From JBLIKP01 sp047635375 (lineage in GTDB: Bacteria; Bacteroidota; Bacteroidia; Sphingobacteriales; Sphingobacteriaceae), in the NCBI GenBank assembly GCA_047635375.1, contig JBLIKP010000018.1, forward strand, positions 1-31,987: 31,987 nucleotides of DNA, in the 5' to 3' direction. Shown here piece by piece: positions 7,997 through 15,597 of this stretch. Below the pieces are notes generated by a model, which saw only the letters and a list, made by a program, of their open reading frames with translations, was not told the DNA's origin and ran no database searches. Position numbers and translations under genes: made by a program. The stretch's first letter is position 1; each line of letters opens with the position of its first letter.

Positions 7997-9126
7997 TTTC
8001 CTTTTGGTAAAGTGAATTTTACAGGGATGCTATGCTCCTTTTGGATAGCTTTTCCATTTTCGGAAGCGGGAGCCCATCTTGGCATTGCCTCGACTATTCT
8101 TAGGGCTTCCTTATCCAACCTTTTGTCTACCCCAATAACTACAGATGGATTACGAACGTCACCCTTTGAGGTGACAATAAATTTCACAAAAACAGTCCCG
8201 TCAATTCCACGTCTTTCGGCGGCACGTGGATAATCTATATTTTTTGCGATGTAGCTTTGCAGTGCCGCGAAACCACCCTTAAAAATAGGGTCTGTTTTGA
8301 GGACTGCCGTAGTATTATTTTTCTTTTTTTCCTCCTTTGGTGGATCAATCACCGTAGTTCTTTTGGCCTCAGGTTTTGTTTGGATTCCTGCCGTATCATT
8401 TTTTACCGTTACAGCTGTGTCAATAACAATAGCCTTTGGGGTGGACTTTGGTTTAGGATTTAAAAAATATTCAGTAGCCTTAAAGGTTACTTTACCCCAG
8501 TGCTCCATTTTTTGGGCAGTGGCAGGTAGAAGTGCCATTATTGGATTTACACCCAAGCTATCAATAGGGTCTTCCTCCAATGCAATGACAGCAGGCAGGG
8601 TGTCTTTTTCGATTATCTTTGATGGTGGTAAAATTGAAGTTTGAATTGGGTCTATTTTTGGCTCTTCTTCAATGTTTTGAGAGTCTGTGGCAACCGCGGT
8701 AGCAGTGTCAATGATGGTTTCTTTTGGAGCTTCAATAGGGACAACCTCTTCAGCTTTAACGATTTCTTTTTCCTGATCCGTTGGTGAAGGATTGCGATTA
8801 ATCAACCAAATTGAAGTTAAAAGGACAATTAACCCTGCTACACCTATTAGAAGAGGTTTTTTAAATTTATTGAATGATGGCGGCTCATTTGTAATTGGTT
8901 TAATTCCAGTCCGTTGAAATATTTCTGAATTTACACTTTCAAGAGAAGATTTGGTTTTTTCTAAGTTGCTACTATGTTTAAAACCGTCAATAGCTTCAGC
9001 GATAAGTTGACTCTTAGAAGCCGCCTCTTCAATAAGTTTATTTTCCTCAGGTGAAAGCTCACCCTTTACAAATTTTAATAGGGCCTCAATTGTAAGGTTT
9101 CCTTGATAATCGAATAATTTCTTCAA
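7993..9126 (-). CDS. Membrane anti-sigma-like protein fused to a TonB C-terminal domain
   Basis: This 377-residue protein has three parts. Residues 1-90 are cytoplasmic helices resembling anti-sigma N-termini (LTIEALLKFVKGELSPEENK). A transmembrane helix lies near residues 92-112 (LLIGVAGLIVLLTSIWLI). A long Thr/Pro/acidic linker leads to a TonB C-terminal domain at about 280-377, with FKGGFAALQSYIAKNIDYP, AERRGIDGTVFVKFIV and a KFTLPKGN end. TonB domains contact the TonB boxes of outer-membrane receptors. The gene starts 19 bases after the ECF sigma gene, so the pair looks like a sigma/anti-sigma module whose sensor end is a TonB-type domain. Whether it energises transport or only senses is not decidable here. 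Confidence 0.85.
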   Translation of the reverse strand: MKKLFDYQGNLTIEALLKFVKGELSPEENKLIEEAASKSQLIAEAIDGFKHSSNLEKTKSSLESVNSEIFQRTGIKPITNEPPSFNKFKKPLLIGVAGLIVLLTSIWLINRNPSPTDQEKEIVKAEEVVPIEAPKETIIDTATAVATDSQNIEEEPKIDPIQTSILPPSKIIEKDTLPAVIALEEDPIDSLGVNPIMALLPATAQKMEHWGKVTFKATEYFLNPKPKSTPKAIVIDTAVTVKNDTAGIQTKPEAKRTTVIDPPKEEKKKNNTTAVLKTDPIFKGGFAALQSYIAKNIDYPRAAERRGIDGTVFVKFIVTSKGDVRNPSVVIGVDKRLDKEALRIVEAMPRWAPASENGKAIQKEHSIPVKFTLPKGN

Positions 9127-9145
9127 TGTTTTGGTGAATTTGAAA

Positions 9146-9742
9146 TTAAGTAATCTCCTTAATTTGCTTGGCCATGTAAACCTTTAAATTCTGTTTTCCG
9201 TTTTGCAGATAACCTTTAACATCCGTTTCAGAATAGCCGGTTAAATCTTCAATTTCTTCATGTGTTTTTCCTTCAATAAAGAAAAGTTTGACACATTTAG
9301 ATTGGTGCGGATTTAATGCATTTACCCCAATGTCTAATCGGGCCACTAATTCATCTTTATCAAATCCATTACTTAGGTGAGGAATTTCCATCAATTCCAT
9401 TACCCGCTCTGTGAAGCGCTTGAAGTCTTCATTTTTCTGGTTTATGGAGGATGATTGCCTGATTTTCAAAAGACAATGATTGTTTACCACACTGTATAAC
9501 CAGGTGTGAAAATTATCAACGTTATGTTTTTTTAAATCAATAAGGAGTTTGTCAAAGATTTCCCGACAAGCATCCATGCTTTCCTCATGATTTTTTAGGT
9601 GTTTTAAACAGATTCCGAAAATGAGGTGGGAGTATCTTTGAAATAGCTCTCCAACATATTCCGAGTTGTGCGAGTTACGATAACTCGTAATTAGCTCAAT
9701 ATCGGGCTCATGTTTTCTCTTTCCGGATGCGGTAAAATTCAT
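9146..9742 (-). CDS. ECF-type RNA polymerase sigma factor
   Basis: This 198-residue protein has the two sigma-70 family segments. Region 2 lies at about residues 25-95, with YVGELFQRYSHLIFGICLKH and the promoter-contacting stretch NVDNFHTWLYSVVNNHCLLKI. Region 4 lies at about 135-190, with LNPHQSKCVKLFFIEGKTHEEIEDLTGYSETDVKGYLQNGKQNL split around its helix-turn-helix. It would direct RNA polymerase to a small regulon. The neighbouring anti-sigma/TonB gene, 19 bases downstream, is the likely partner. A perfect TANNTTTG -7 element (TAAATTTG, 9763-9770 on the minus strand) lies upstream, so its own basal expression uses the housekeeping sigma. Confidence 0.88.
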   Translation of the reverse strand: MNFTASGKRKHEPDIELITSYRNSHNSEYVGELFQRYSHLIFGICLKHLKNHEESMDACREIFDKLLIDLKKHNVDNFHTWLYSVVNNHCLLKIRQSSSINQKNEDFKRFTERVMELMEIPHLSNGFDKDELVARLDIGVNALNPHQSKCVKLFFIEGKTHEEIEDLTGYSETDVKGYLQNGKQNLKVYMAKQIKEIT

Positions 9743-9762
9743 TTCGTTTTTTTCTATAATTC

Positions 9763-9770
9763 CAAATTTA
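9763..9770 (-). promoter_or_regulatory. -7 promoter element of the ECF sigma operon
   Basis: TAAATTTG on the minus strand matches the Bacteroidota -7 consensus TANNTTTG exactly and lies about 20 bases before the ATG at 9742. No clear -33 TTG is seen at the usual distance. Confidence 0.5.
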
Positions 9771-9844
9771 CGTCTAAATAATTAATTTCTTAAATGAAAT
9801 GGTGGAATTCTACATACAGTAAGGGTGAAATTAAAAATTGAGTC

Positions 9845-9875
9845 AAAAAAAAAGCCATTCGGTTAGGAATGGCTT
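9845..9875 (-). terminator. Intrinsic terminator of the FKBP gene
   Basis: On the minus strand the stem AAGCCATTC / GAATGGCTT (9 bp, 6-base loop) is followed by a run of T. It lies 18 bases after the FKBP stop. Confidence 0.85.
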
Positions 9876-9892
9876 CTTTAAATATTTTAATC

Positions 9893-10570
9893 TTAGTTGA
9901 TTTTCAACAATTCAACTTCGAAAACTAAGGTTGAATTTGGACCGATTTTTCCACCAGCTCCTCTTTCGCCATAAGCAAGATCAGAAGGTACAAAAAGCTT
10001 CCATTTAGAACCAACAGGCATTAACTGAAGAGCTTCAGTCCATCCTTTTATTACACCACCCACTGGGAATGATGCTGGTTCATCGCGATCTACAGAACTA
10101 TCGAATACCGTTCCATCGATTAACGTTCCATGGTAATGCGTAGTAACATTGTCTTGAAGTGTTGGTTTAGCACCATCACCTTCAGTCATAACTTCGTATT
10201 GAAGTCCGCTTGGAAGCGTTACAACACCTTCACGTTTTGAATTATCCGCTAAGAAATCAACTCCAGCTTGAACGTTTTTTCCAGCAGCAGCAGAAGCTTT
10301 TGCCGCAAAGTAATCTTGAATTAATTGATTTCCTTCTTCCTCACCTATAAGGAAAGTTGATTCAGCGTAAACATCTTCTAATGCTTTTGCAAAAACCTCG
10401 ATGTTCAATGTGTCAATTCCTTGTTTTTTTATGTTTTGACCGATAGAAATACCTAGGCTGTAACTAACCTTGTCAGATTGAGAAACTAACTCAACTTCTT
10501 CTTTTTTCATATTGCAAGATCCAAATAAAAATACTCCTGCTAGGGCAGGGACCACTAAATGCTTTTTCAT
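9893..10570 (-). CDS. FKBP-type peptidyl-prolyl isomerase, Mip-like lipoprotein
   Basis: This 225-residue protein begins with a lipoprotein signal (MKKHLVVPALAGVFLFGSC, lipobox GSC at about residue 19). A helical N-terminal dimerisation region like that of Mip/FkpA follows (about 30-125, KVSYSLGISIGQNIKKQGID). Then comes an FKBP domain (about 130-225) with GDGAKPTLQDNVTTHYHGTL, DGTVFDSS, FPVGGVIKGWTEALQLMPVG, and the closing LAYGERGAGGKIGPNSTLVF. It catalyses proline cis-trans isomerisation and assists folding in the periplasm or at the outer membrane. It has its own terminator and is separated from kdsB by 55 bases. Confidence 0.94.
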   Translation of the reverse strand: MKKHLVVPALAGVFLFGSCNMKKEEVELVSQSDKVSYSLGISIGQNIKKQGIDTLNIEVFAKALEDVYAESTFLIGEEEGNQLIQDYFAAKASAAAGKNVQAGVDFLADNSKREGVVTLPSGLQYEVMTEGDGAKPTLQDNVTTHYHGTLIDGTVFDSSVDRDEPASFPVGGVIKGWTEALQLMPVGSKWKLFVPSDLAYGERGAGGKIGPNSTLVFEVELLKIN

Positions 10571-10625
10571 TTTTTAATTTTTCTAAATTGTGAAGGCCCG
10601 AAGGTACATTTTTACTCTTAAAATT

Positions 10626-11381
10626 TTAACCTTGGAGTTGGGATTTATAATAATTTTCAGCTTTTCTTAAGTCGGCAGGGGTATCAACAGCAATGTTTGG
10701 CTTAAAAGATTGGGCTACAAATATTGAATACCCGTTTTCCATCCAGCGTAATTGCTCAAGTTTTTCCGCTTTTTCCAAAGGAGATTCTTCTATTTTGGAT
10801 ACTTCCAGCAAAACATCGACTTTAAAGCCATACAATCCGATATGTCTAAAATAATCTCTTTGCGTTACCCAATCTTGGTTGTTTTGATCACGTAAATAAG
10901 GTAGTGGGCTGCGAGAAAAGTACAATGCTTTTGAATTTATATCAGTTAAAACTTTCACCGCATCAGGCGAAAATAACTCGTCATTTTCTTCAATTTTATG
11001 TTTTAATGTGGCTATTTGACATTCGGAATTTTGGAAACAATTAATTATTGATCTTAATTGTTCTGGATTCAAAAATGGTTCGTCACCTTGGATGTTGAGA
11101 CAAACATCAAATTTCTCCTCCATTTTACCTAAGACTTCGGCACATCTATCGGTTCCCGTTGGGTGGTTTTCTGAGGTAAACATGGCCTCATAGCCATGTT
11201 TTATAACAGTGTCTAAAATGGTGTGATTATCAGTCGCTACAATTATTTTTGAGATTTCTTTACATTCCGCGGCACGTTCAATAACATGAAGAATCATTGG
11301 CTTTCCACCGATTGTCGCAAGAGGTTTTCCAGGGAATCGTGATGAATTGAAGCGGGCAGGAATTATTCCTAATACCTTCAT
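10626..11381 (-). CDS. kdsB: 3-deoxy-manno-octulosonate cytidylyltransferase (CMP-KDO synthetase)
   Basis: This 251-residue protein activates KDO as CMP-KDO for lipid A-KDO assembly in the cytoplasm. The nucleotidyltransferase signature is at the N-terminus (IIPARFNSSRFPGKPLATIG). Further motifs are KIIVATDN, HPTGTDRCAEV, the metal-binding NIQGDEPFL, YFSRSPLPYLRD, RHIGLYGFK and LEQLRWMENGY, all diagnostic of KdsB rather than of other cytidylyltransferases. The length is normal. It lies 3 bases downstream of the deoxynucleoside kinase gene and shares its promoter. Confidence 0.96.
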   Translation of the reverse strand: MKVLGIIPARFNSSRFPGKPLATIGGKPMILHVIERAAECKEISKIIVATDNHTILDTVIKHGYEAMFTSENHPTGTDRCAEVLGKMEEKFDVCLNIQGDEPFLNPEQLRSIINCFQNSECQIATLKHKIEENDELFSPDAVKVLTDINSKALYFSRSPLPYLRDQNNQDWVTQRDYFRHIGLYGFKVDVLLEVSKIEESPLEKAEKLEQLRWMENGYSIFVAQSFKPNIAVDTPADLRKAENYYKSQLQG

Positions 11382-11384
11382 CTT

Positions 11385-12011
11385 TTACTTGGATTTTTTT
11401 AATTCCATTGGATGGACTTTATTAATCATTTCTACAACCTTGTCAAAATCTTCGGGTTTGGTAGCGAAATCGATATTATCGACATCAATAATTAATAATT
11501 TACCCTTGGTGTAGCTTTTAATCCACTTGTCGTAATAATTGTTCAGCTTTTCAAGGTAATCGATTCTTATTCCTTTCTCATATTCCCTTCCGCGGATTTG
11601 AATCTGTTTAACCAAGGTAGGGACTGAAGCTCTTAAATAAATTAATAAGTCTGGAGCGGCAATTAAGCTGGTTACCGACTCGAAAATACTTAGATAGTTA
11701 TTAAAGTCCCTGGTAGTCATCAAACCCATTTCATGAAGGTTTGAAGCGAATATATAGGCGTCTTCGTAAATGGTTCGATCCTGAAGGGTTGGTTTTCCTG
11801 AATTTAAAACCTCCATTGCCTGTTTGAATCGGCTATTTAAAAAGAAAATTTGGAGATTAAAGCTCCATCTTTTCATATCACGGTAGAAATCGTCGAGATA
11901 GGGATTGTCTTCAACAGATTCATATTGAACCTCCCATCCGAATTTTTCTCCTAAAAGGGAGGTAAGTGTGGTTTTTCCAGCACCAATATTTCCAGAAATG
12001 GCTATATGCAT
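11385..12011 (-). CDS. Deoxynucleoside kinase (dAK/dGK/dCK family)
   Basis: From the ATG at 12011 the 208-residue product opens directly on a P-loop (HIAISGNIGAGKTTLTSLL, K13). Later motifs are the substrate-site FNLQIFFLNSRF, LQDRTIYEDAYIF (the DRS/T-I-x-E-D segment), and an arginine-rich lid-like stretch with IQIRGREYEKGIR. It phosphorylates deoxynucleosides for salvage in the cytoplasm. Which base it prefers is not visible. An upstream in-frame TTG at 12041 would add ten residues that overlap the -7 element, so I reject it. The promoter has good -33 and -7 elements. It is the first gene of an operon with kdsB. Confidence 0.9.
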   Translation of the reverse strand: MHIAISGNIGAGKTTLTSLLGEKFGWEVQYESVEDNPYLDDFYRDMKRWSFNLQIFFLNSRFKQAMEVLNSGKPTLQDRTIYEDAYIFASNLHEMGLMTTRDFNNYLSIFESVTSLIAAPDLLIYLRASVPTLVKQIQIRGREYEKGIRIDYLEKLNNYYDKWIKSYTKGKLLIIDVDNIDFATKPEDFDKVVEMINKVHPMELKKSK

Positions 12012-12038
12012 AGGTAATGTATTGAAAAAAATGCAGCT

Positions 12039-12070
12039 CAAATTGAGGTGCTTTTATATTGGAGTGCAAA
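12039..12070 (-). promoter_or_regulatory. Promoter of the deoxynucleoside kinase-kdsB operon
   Basis: On the minus strand, a -33 TTTG (12067-12070) is followed after 20 bases by TCAATTTG (12039-12046), one mismatch from the -7 consensus TANNTTTG. The spacing fits the Bacteroidota housekeeping promoter. Confidence 0.6.
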
Positions 12071-12108
12071 ATATTAAAAACTGCCCACTTAAGGAAGTGA
12101 ATTGGTAT

Positions 12109-12981
12109 TTACCGGTTTTTTATACCATACCTATCGCCCATTAACCAGTTTGTAAGTTTTTGCCACATTACATCATCTTTGTGTGTACGGAAATATCCTA
12201 AATGCCCAATTTTATTTACACCCACTTCTTCTGGAGTTAAGTGATAGTGTAATAATTGAACATTGAAAAATTTTGCGTTAAGTTTCGAAACTGCTATTTT
12301 AGGCGCAAATTTGTCATCAGAGAAACTGATGGAAAGCATCCGTGCACGAATCAGTTCAATTTTATTATATAACTCTTTATGGTAGGAGAAAAAGGCCCCC
12401 TTAGTACGGCCCCATTTAGCCCATTCTAAAGCTACGCCTGCTGGAATATTTTCTGAACCCATTAAGAATCCTGGGAAATACCCGAAAATAAGAGTGAAAA
12501 ATGGAATTATGAAATGCCAGAAAATGAACATTCTTTTTCGTTCAAGGCCTGTCCATAGTTTCCAATAGCCCAATTGGGCTCCAATAAGCACAATTTTATT
12601 AAATTCTTTTGACTCGTTTGTTAATGCAATTAATTGTCCTCCAAGGCTGTGTCCAACATAATTCAATTCTAGACCACTATGCTCGTTTGAAGCGTATTTA
12701 ATTACTGATGCCAAGTCCTTTTCGGCCCAATCAGTTAGTTTGGTTTTATACTTGGATAATGATTTGTCTTTTGACGCTCCAATGCCACGGTAATCAAAGG
12801 TGTAAACTACAGAGCCTTTTTCGGTTAAATGAGCAGCGAAATGGCGGTAAAAGGATTGTTTTACACCCATAGCCCCCCCAATTATAATGACATTAGTGGG
12901 TGCAATTGATGGGGAATAAGAGACTAATCCAATGCTGAAATTATCGGTGGTTTTAATTTTTAGGTGAATAGGATCTGGCAA
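12109..12981 (-). CDS. Alpha/beta hydrolase of unknown substrate
   Basis: This 290-residue product has the alpha/beta hydrolase pattern: an oxyanion-region IIIGGAMGVKQSFYRHF, the FDYRGIGAS strand, the nucleophile elbow YVGHSLGGQ (serine near residue 112), an acidic candidate in SISFSDDKFAP (near 225), and a C-terminal histidine in NKIGHLGYFR (near 265). A hydrophobic segment near 150-172 (FIFWHFIIPFFTLIFGYFPG) lies in the cap region and may associate with membranes. The start is a TTG, because no ATG precedes it before an in-frame stop. A perfect TAAATTTG -7 element lies 33-40 bases upstream. The gene stands alone on its strand. Confidence 0.82.
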   Translation of the reverse strand: MPDPIHLKIKTTDNFSIGLVSYSPSIAPTNVIIIGGAMGVKQSFYRHFAAHLTEKGSVVYTFDYRGIGASKDKSLSKYKTKLTDWAEKDLASVIKYASNEHSGLELNYVGHSLGGQLIALTNESKEFNKIVLIGAQLGYWKLWTGLERKRMFIFWHFIIPFFTLIFGYFPGFLMGSENIPAGVALEWAKWGRTKGAFFSYHKELYNKIELIRARMLSISFSDDKFAPKIAVSKLNAKFFNVQLLHYHLTPEEVGVNKIGHLGYFRTHKDDVMWQKLTNWLMGDRYGIKNR

Positions 12982-13013
12982 GTCTAATGTTTTAATTAAT
13001 AAATTTTGTGGCT

Positions 13014-13021
13014 CAAATTTA
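13014..13021 (-). promoter_or_regulatory. -7 promoter element of the alpha/beta hydrolase gene
   Basis: TAAATTTG on the minus strand matches TANNTTTG exactly and leaves a leader of about 28 bases before the TTG start at 12981, which supports that start. Confidence 0.5.
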
Positions 13022-13082
13022 AAATTAATTCCTTAAAATAGGGCATCAATTTAAAAAGAACGCAAAAATTATCAATATATAC

Positions 13083-13363
13083 CTATGATCCAGCTACAAT
13101 GGAGCCAACCAATCCAACAGCCATTTCTGCCCATAAAAGAAAAAATGCGGTAATGAAGGAGAGCGATTTTGTAGGTTTTCTTTTATACATTTTTTGTGAT
13201 AAAAAGAATTAGCCCCAAATACCAAAAAGCAGAATTCCAGCAACAATAAAGTCTGGTAAATCCCAATTTACTTTGGATGTGAACTGCATAGCCACCAAGG
13301 GAATAAAAAGGGTAAGAACGACACCCACGGCTAATGAGGTAAACTTTTTTTTAAGGATATCAT
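13083..13363 (-). pseudogene. Broken gene for a small two-to-three-helix membrane protein
   Basis: The ATG at 13361-13363 is followed by a run of eight A. In the +1-shifted frame the sequence reads KKFTSLAVGVVLTLFIPLVAMQ, then VNWDLPDFIVAGILLFGIWG, then an in-frame TAA (13209-13211). It continues in the same frame through MYKRKPTKSLSFITAFFLL to WAEMAVGLVGSIVAGS and a stop at 13083. I recall a small Bacteroidota membrane protein of about 95-105 residues with the same AMQFT..VNWDL, AG(I/V)LLFG and WAE(M/L)AVG(I/L) blocks. Nine A instead of eight would restore the start frame, but the TAA would still interrupt it. The function of the intact family is unknown to me. Confidence 0.7.
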
Positions 13364-13493
13364 ACTATTGAAGTTTTTATTAAATTAATAAATAAAAGTA
13401 CTTTGTGTTTCACAGTTAATAAACATTTTTATTTATCGTGTTTGGAAATACAAATAAATGAGTTGGAAATAATATAAAGCCGTATGTTTGTGG

Positions 13494-13690
13494 TGATTTT
13501 GGTTTCGGAAGTTTTCTCCGGATTAAAAGGGAATCCTGTGTGAATCAGGAACAGACCCGCTGCTGTAAGCTCTATTATTTTAAATTCATAACCACTGCCA
13601 AAGGCGGGAAGGGAATTTAAAGAGAGTAAGTCAGAAGACCTGCCAAAATTATTTTCTGAGGCTTTCGGGGATTGAAGCCAATGAGGAAAG
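13494..13690 (+). ncRNA. Cobalamin (B12) riboswitch
   Basis: The leader of the operon at 13743-20074 contains the conserved B12 box AGTCAGAAGACCTGCC (13629-13644). Other class features are GGGAATCCTGTGTGAATCAGG (stem at about 13529-13550), CCACTGCC and GGCGGGAAGG (13592-13613). A P5 hairpin ACAG/CTGT (13551-13554, 13563-13566) has a loop containing CCCG. A downstream hairpin GGCTTT/GAAGCC (13660-13665, 13674-13679) has a loop starting CGGGG, which can form the known L5-L13 kissing interaction. Binding of adenosyl- or other cobalamin is expected to shut off the operon. No clear poly-T terminator lies between it and the ATG, so control is probably at translation initiation. Confidence 0.95.
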
Positions 13691-13742
13691 ATGCCAGAGG
13701 TTTCTATACTCACTTCACACCCTTAAAGTCCTGTTTTTAATT

Positions 13743-15596
13743 ATGGGACGCTTTTTATCAACTCTTCTTTTTTTACTTTTTTGTCTATCTGCGCATAGCC
13801 AAACAGCTCTTGATACGATTAATTATGAGTCGGTTGAGGTTACCTCTTCCCCAATAATAAAGGCCTTAGGTTTAAAGCAGATTTCAATAAAATCCAATCC
13901 TCTAACTTCAATGCCCACCATTACAATAAACGGGTTGATAAAACAAAATTCAAGTGTTTTTATTAGAGAATATGGATACGGTGCAGTCAGTACTATTTCA
14001 ATTCGAGGAGGAGCGGGTCGACACACCTCAATTTTATGGGAAGGCGTTCCTATTTCGTATCCCACATTGGGACTGGTTGATCTATCTATCTTGCCTGCAG
14101 GTTTCTTTGATGAAGTAAAAGTGAATATAGGAGGAGCCACCGCACTTTACGGAAATGGTGCAATGAATGGATCAATAAATTTAACGGAGGGTACTTTGTT
14201 AAACACCAGCTTAAAAGGAGAAATAAACGGCTCATTTGGTTCTTTTTCATCTTTTGGTGGACTTGCAAAAGTGCAACAAGGAGGCGCTAGATTTGGCTGG
14301 AAAGTAATGATCTATGGAAATAAGGCCGAAAATGATTTCCAAATTAACAGTCGTGGAGAAAGGTTGAAAAACGCTCAAAAAAAACTTACAGGAATTGCTG
14401 CTACAGCTGTTTGGAATCCACTCCCAAAATTTTACTCGAAAACAGGAATTTGGGTGGTAAATGGAGTAAGAGGGATTCCGCCTATTAAATCTAATCCAGC
14501 CGATACTTTGGGGAGGCTGACGGATAAAAATTTCAGGGTGAACCAACGGTTTTCCTATTTCCTCAACCAAAAGACGACATTTTATTATACCGTTGGTTTA
14601 CAGTTCAATCAGCTTAACTACGCCGATCCACGAGCTAATATTGATTCTGAGGGCTCAAGTCAGGAGGTCTTAAACAAGATTGAGGTGAAAAGGGCAGTGA
14701 GTAAGTATATTATGGCTAATGCCGAGCTGAATTATCGTCACCAACGTGGAGATATTGCACAATTTTTGGGATTTAGAACTAGGCAAGTTTACCGTGGTGC
14801 ATTTAATTTCAGCTTTGAGCGCAATAGGATAAAACTGAAATCGGCGGCGAGCGCAGATTACTTAAACCAATTCTCATCTACCCCAGGAATTTACCTTGGC
14901 GCAGAGTTTAAATTGTTAAATCCTTTAATCCTTAACGCTTCTATATCAAGAAATTATACGATTCCAACATTAAACGATTTGTATTGGAATCCAGGAGGGA
15001 ACCCCAATCTTCTGCCAGAAGAGGGCTGGCACTATGAGTCTGGGCTAGCATATTCTGTGGAAAAGGAAAATCTTACGATTAGCTTGAATGGGAATGTTTT
15101 CTTCGGGATTATCGAGAATTGGATTGTTTGGACGCCAACTATCGCCGGATTCTGGTCGCCTAAAAACCTGCAAGAAGTTGAAAATAAAGGGTTTGAATAT
15201 GGAATAACATCGGCTTTAAGCCAAGGGGGAAATCTTTATTCCATGAGTTTTAATTACACCTTTAATAAGGTGAGTAAAATTGGTGATAACCCTTCCGCGG
15301 AAGTGAAACAAGTTATTTATACTCCATATGAATCTGCTCAGGGGAAAGTCTCATGGGAGCGCAAAAGTATTGCTTTAGCAGTCGACTATCGGTTTACAGG
15401 ATTCTTGTTTATAGATGAAGAAAACGAGGGTGTTTTGGATGCTTACGGCCTTCTAGGGCTTAGTTTAGGGTATAAATGGCGGAGCTTTAAAATAGCATTA
15501 AGGGCCGATAATATTACAAATGTAGATTATGAACCGCTTCCAGGCCGGTATGTGCCCGGTCAGAATTATTCTTTAAACCTTGGTTATACTTTCTAA
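13743..15596 (+). CDS. btuB: TonB-dependent outer-membrane receptor, BtuB-like (corrinoid)
   Basis: This 617-residue protein has a signal peptide (GRFLSTLLFLLFCLSAHSQ), a candidate TonB box (INYESVEVTSS, about residues 27-37), and a plug domain with NGLIKQNSSVFIREYGYGAVSTISIRG split by short loops and ending near INLTEG. A 22-strand-type barrel ends in the outer-membrane signature YSLNLGYTF with terminal Phe. It should import corrinoids across the outer membrane using TonB energy. The substrate assignment comes from the cobalamin riboswitch in its leader and the BtuG-like gene 1 base downstream. The barrel is short, as in BtuB, and it is not an SusC type. Short overlaps or gaps place it at the head of a five-gene operon. 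Confidence 0.9.
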   Translation: MGRFLSTLLFLLFCLSAHSQTALDTINYESVEVTSSPIIKALGLKQISIKSNPLTSMPTITINGLIKQNSSVFIREYGYGAVSTISIRGGAGRHTSILWEGVPISYPTLGLVDLSILPAGFFDEVKVNIGGATALYGNGAMNGSINLTEGTLLNTSLKGEINGSFGSFSSFGGLAKVQQGGARFGWKVMIYGNKAENDFQINSRGERLKNAQKKLTGIAATAVWNPLPKFYSKTGIWVVNGVRGIPPIKSNPADTLGRLTDKNFRVNQRFSYFLNQKTTFYYTVGLQFNQLNYADPRANIDSEGSSQEVLNKIEVKRAVSKYIMANAELNYRHQRGDIAQFLGFRTRQVYRGAFNFSFERNRIKLKSAASADYLNQFSSTPGIYLGAEFKLLNPLILNASISRNYTIPTLNDLYWNPGGNPNLLPEEGWHYESGLAYSVEKENLTISLNGNVFFGIIENWIVWTPTIAGFWSPKNLQEVENKGFEYGITSALSQGGNLYSMSFNYTFNKVSKIGDNPSAEVKQVIYTPYESAQGKVSWERKSIALAVDYRFTGFLFIDEENEGVLDAYGLLGLSLGYKWRSFKIALRADNITNVDYEPLPGRYVPGQNYSLNLGYTF

Positions 15597-15597
15597 T

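Noticed and set aside
8297..8644. Plus-strand open frame of 115 codons
   Set aside because: It is antisense to the proline/threonine-rich linker of the TonB fusion gene and shows no domain or start context.
13083..13190. A separate 35-residue minus-strand protein (MYKRKPTKS...)
   Set aside because: Its frame continues upstream through a single TAA into the first half of a known-looking small membrane protein, so it is better explained as the tail of one broken gene.
13429..13713. Minus-strand open frame of 94 codons
   Set aside because: It lies entirely antisense to the cobalamin riboswitch. Its codon content reflects RNA structure and it has no recognisable domain.
13823..14570. Several minus-strand open frames of 60-107 codons
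   Set aside because: They are shadows of the TonB-dependent receptor gene, with no signals or spacing consistent with genes.
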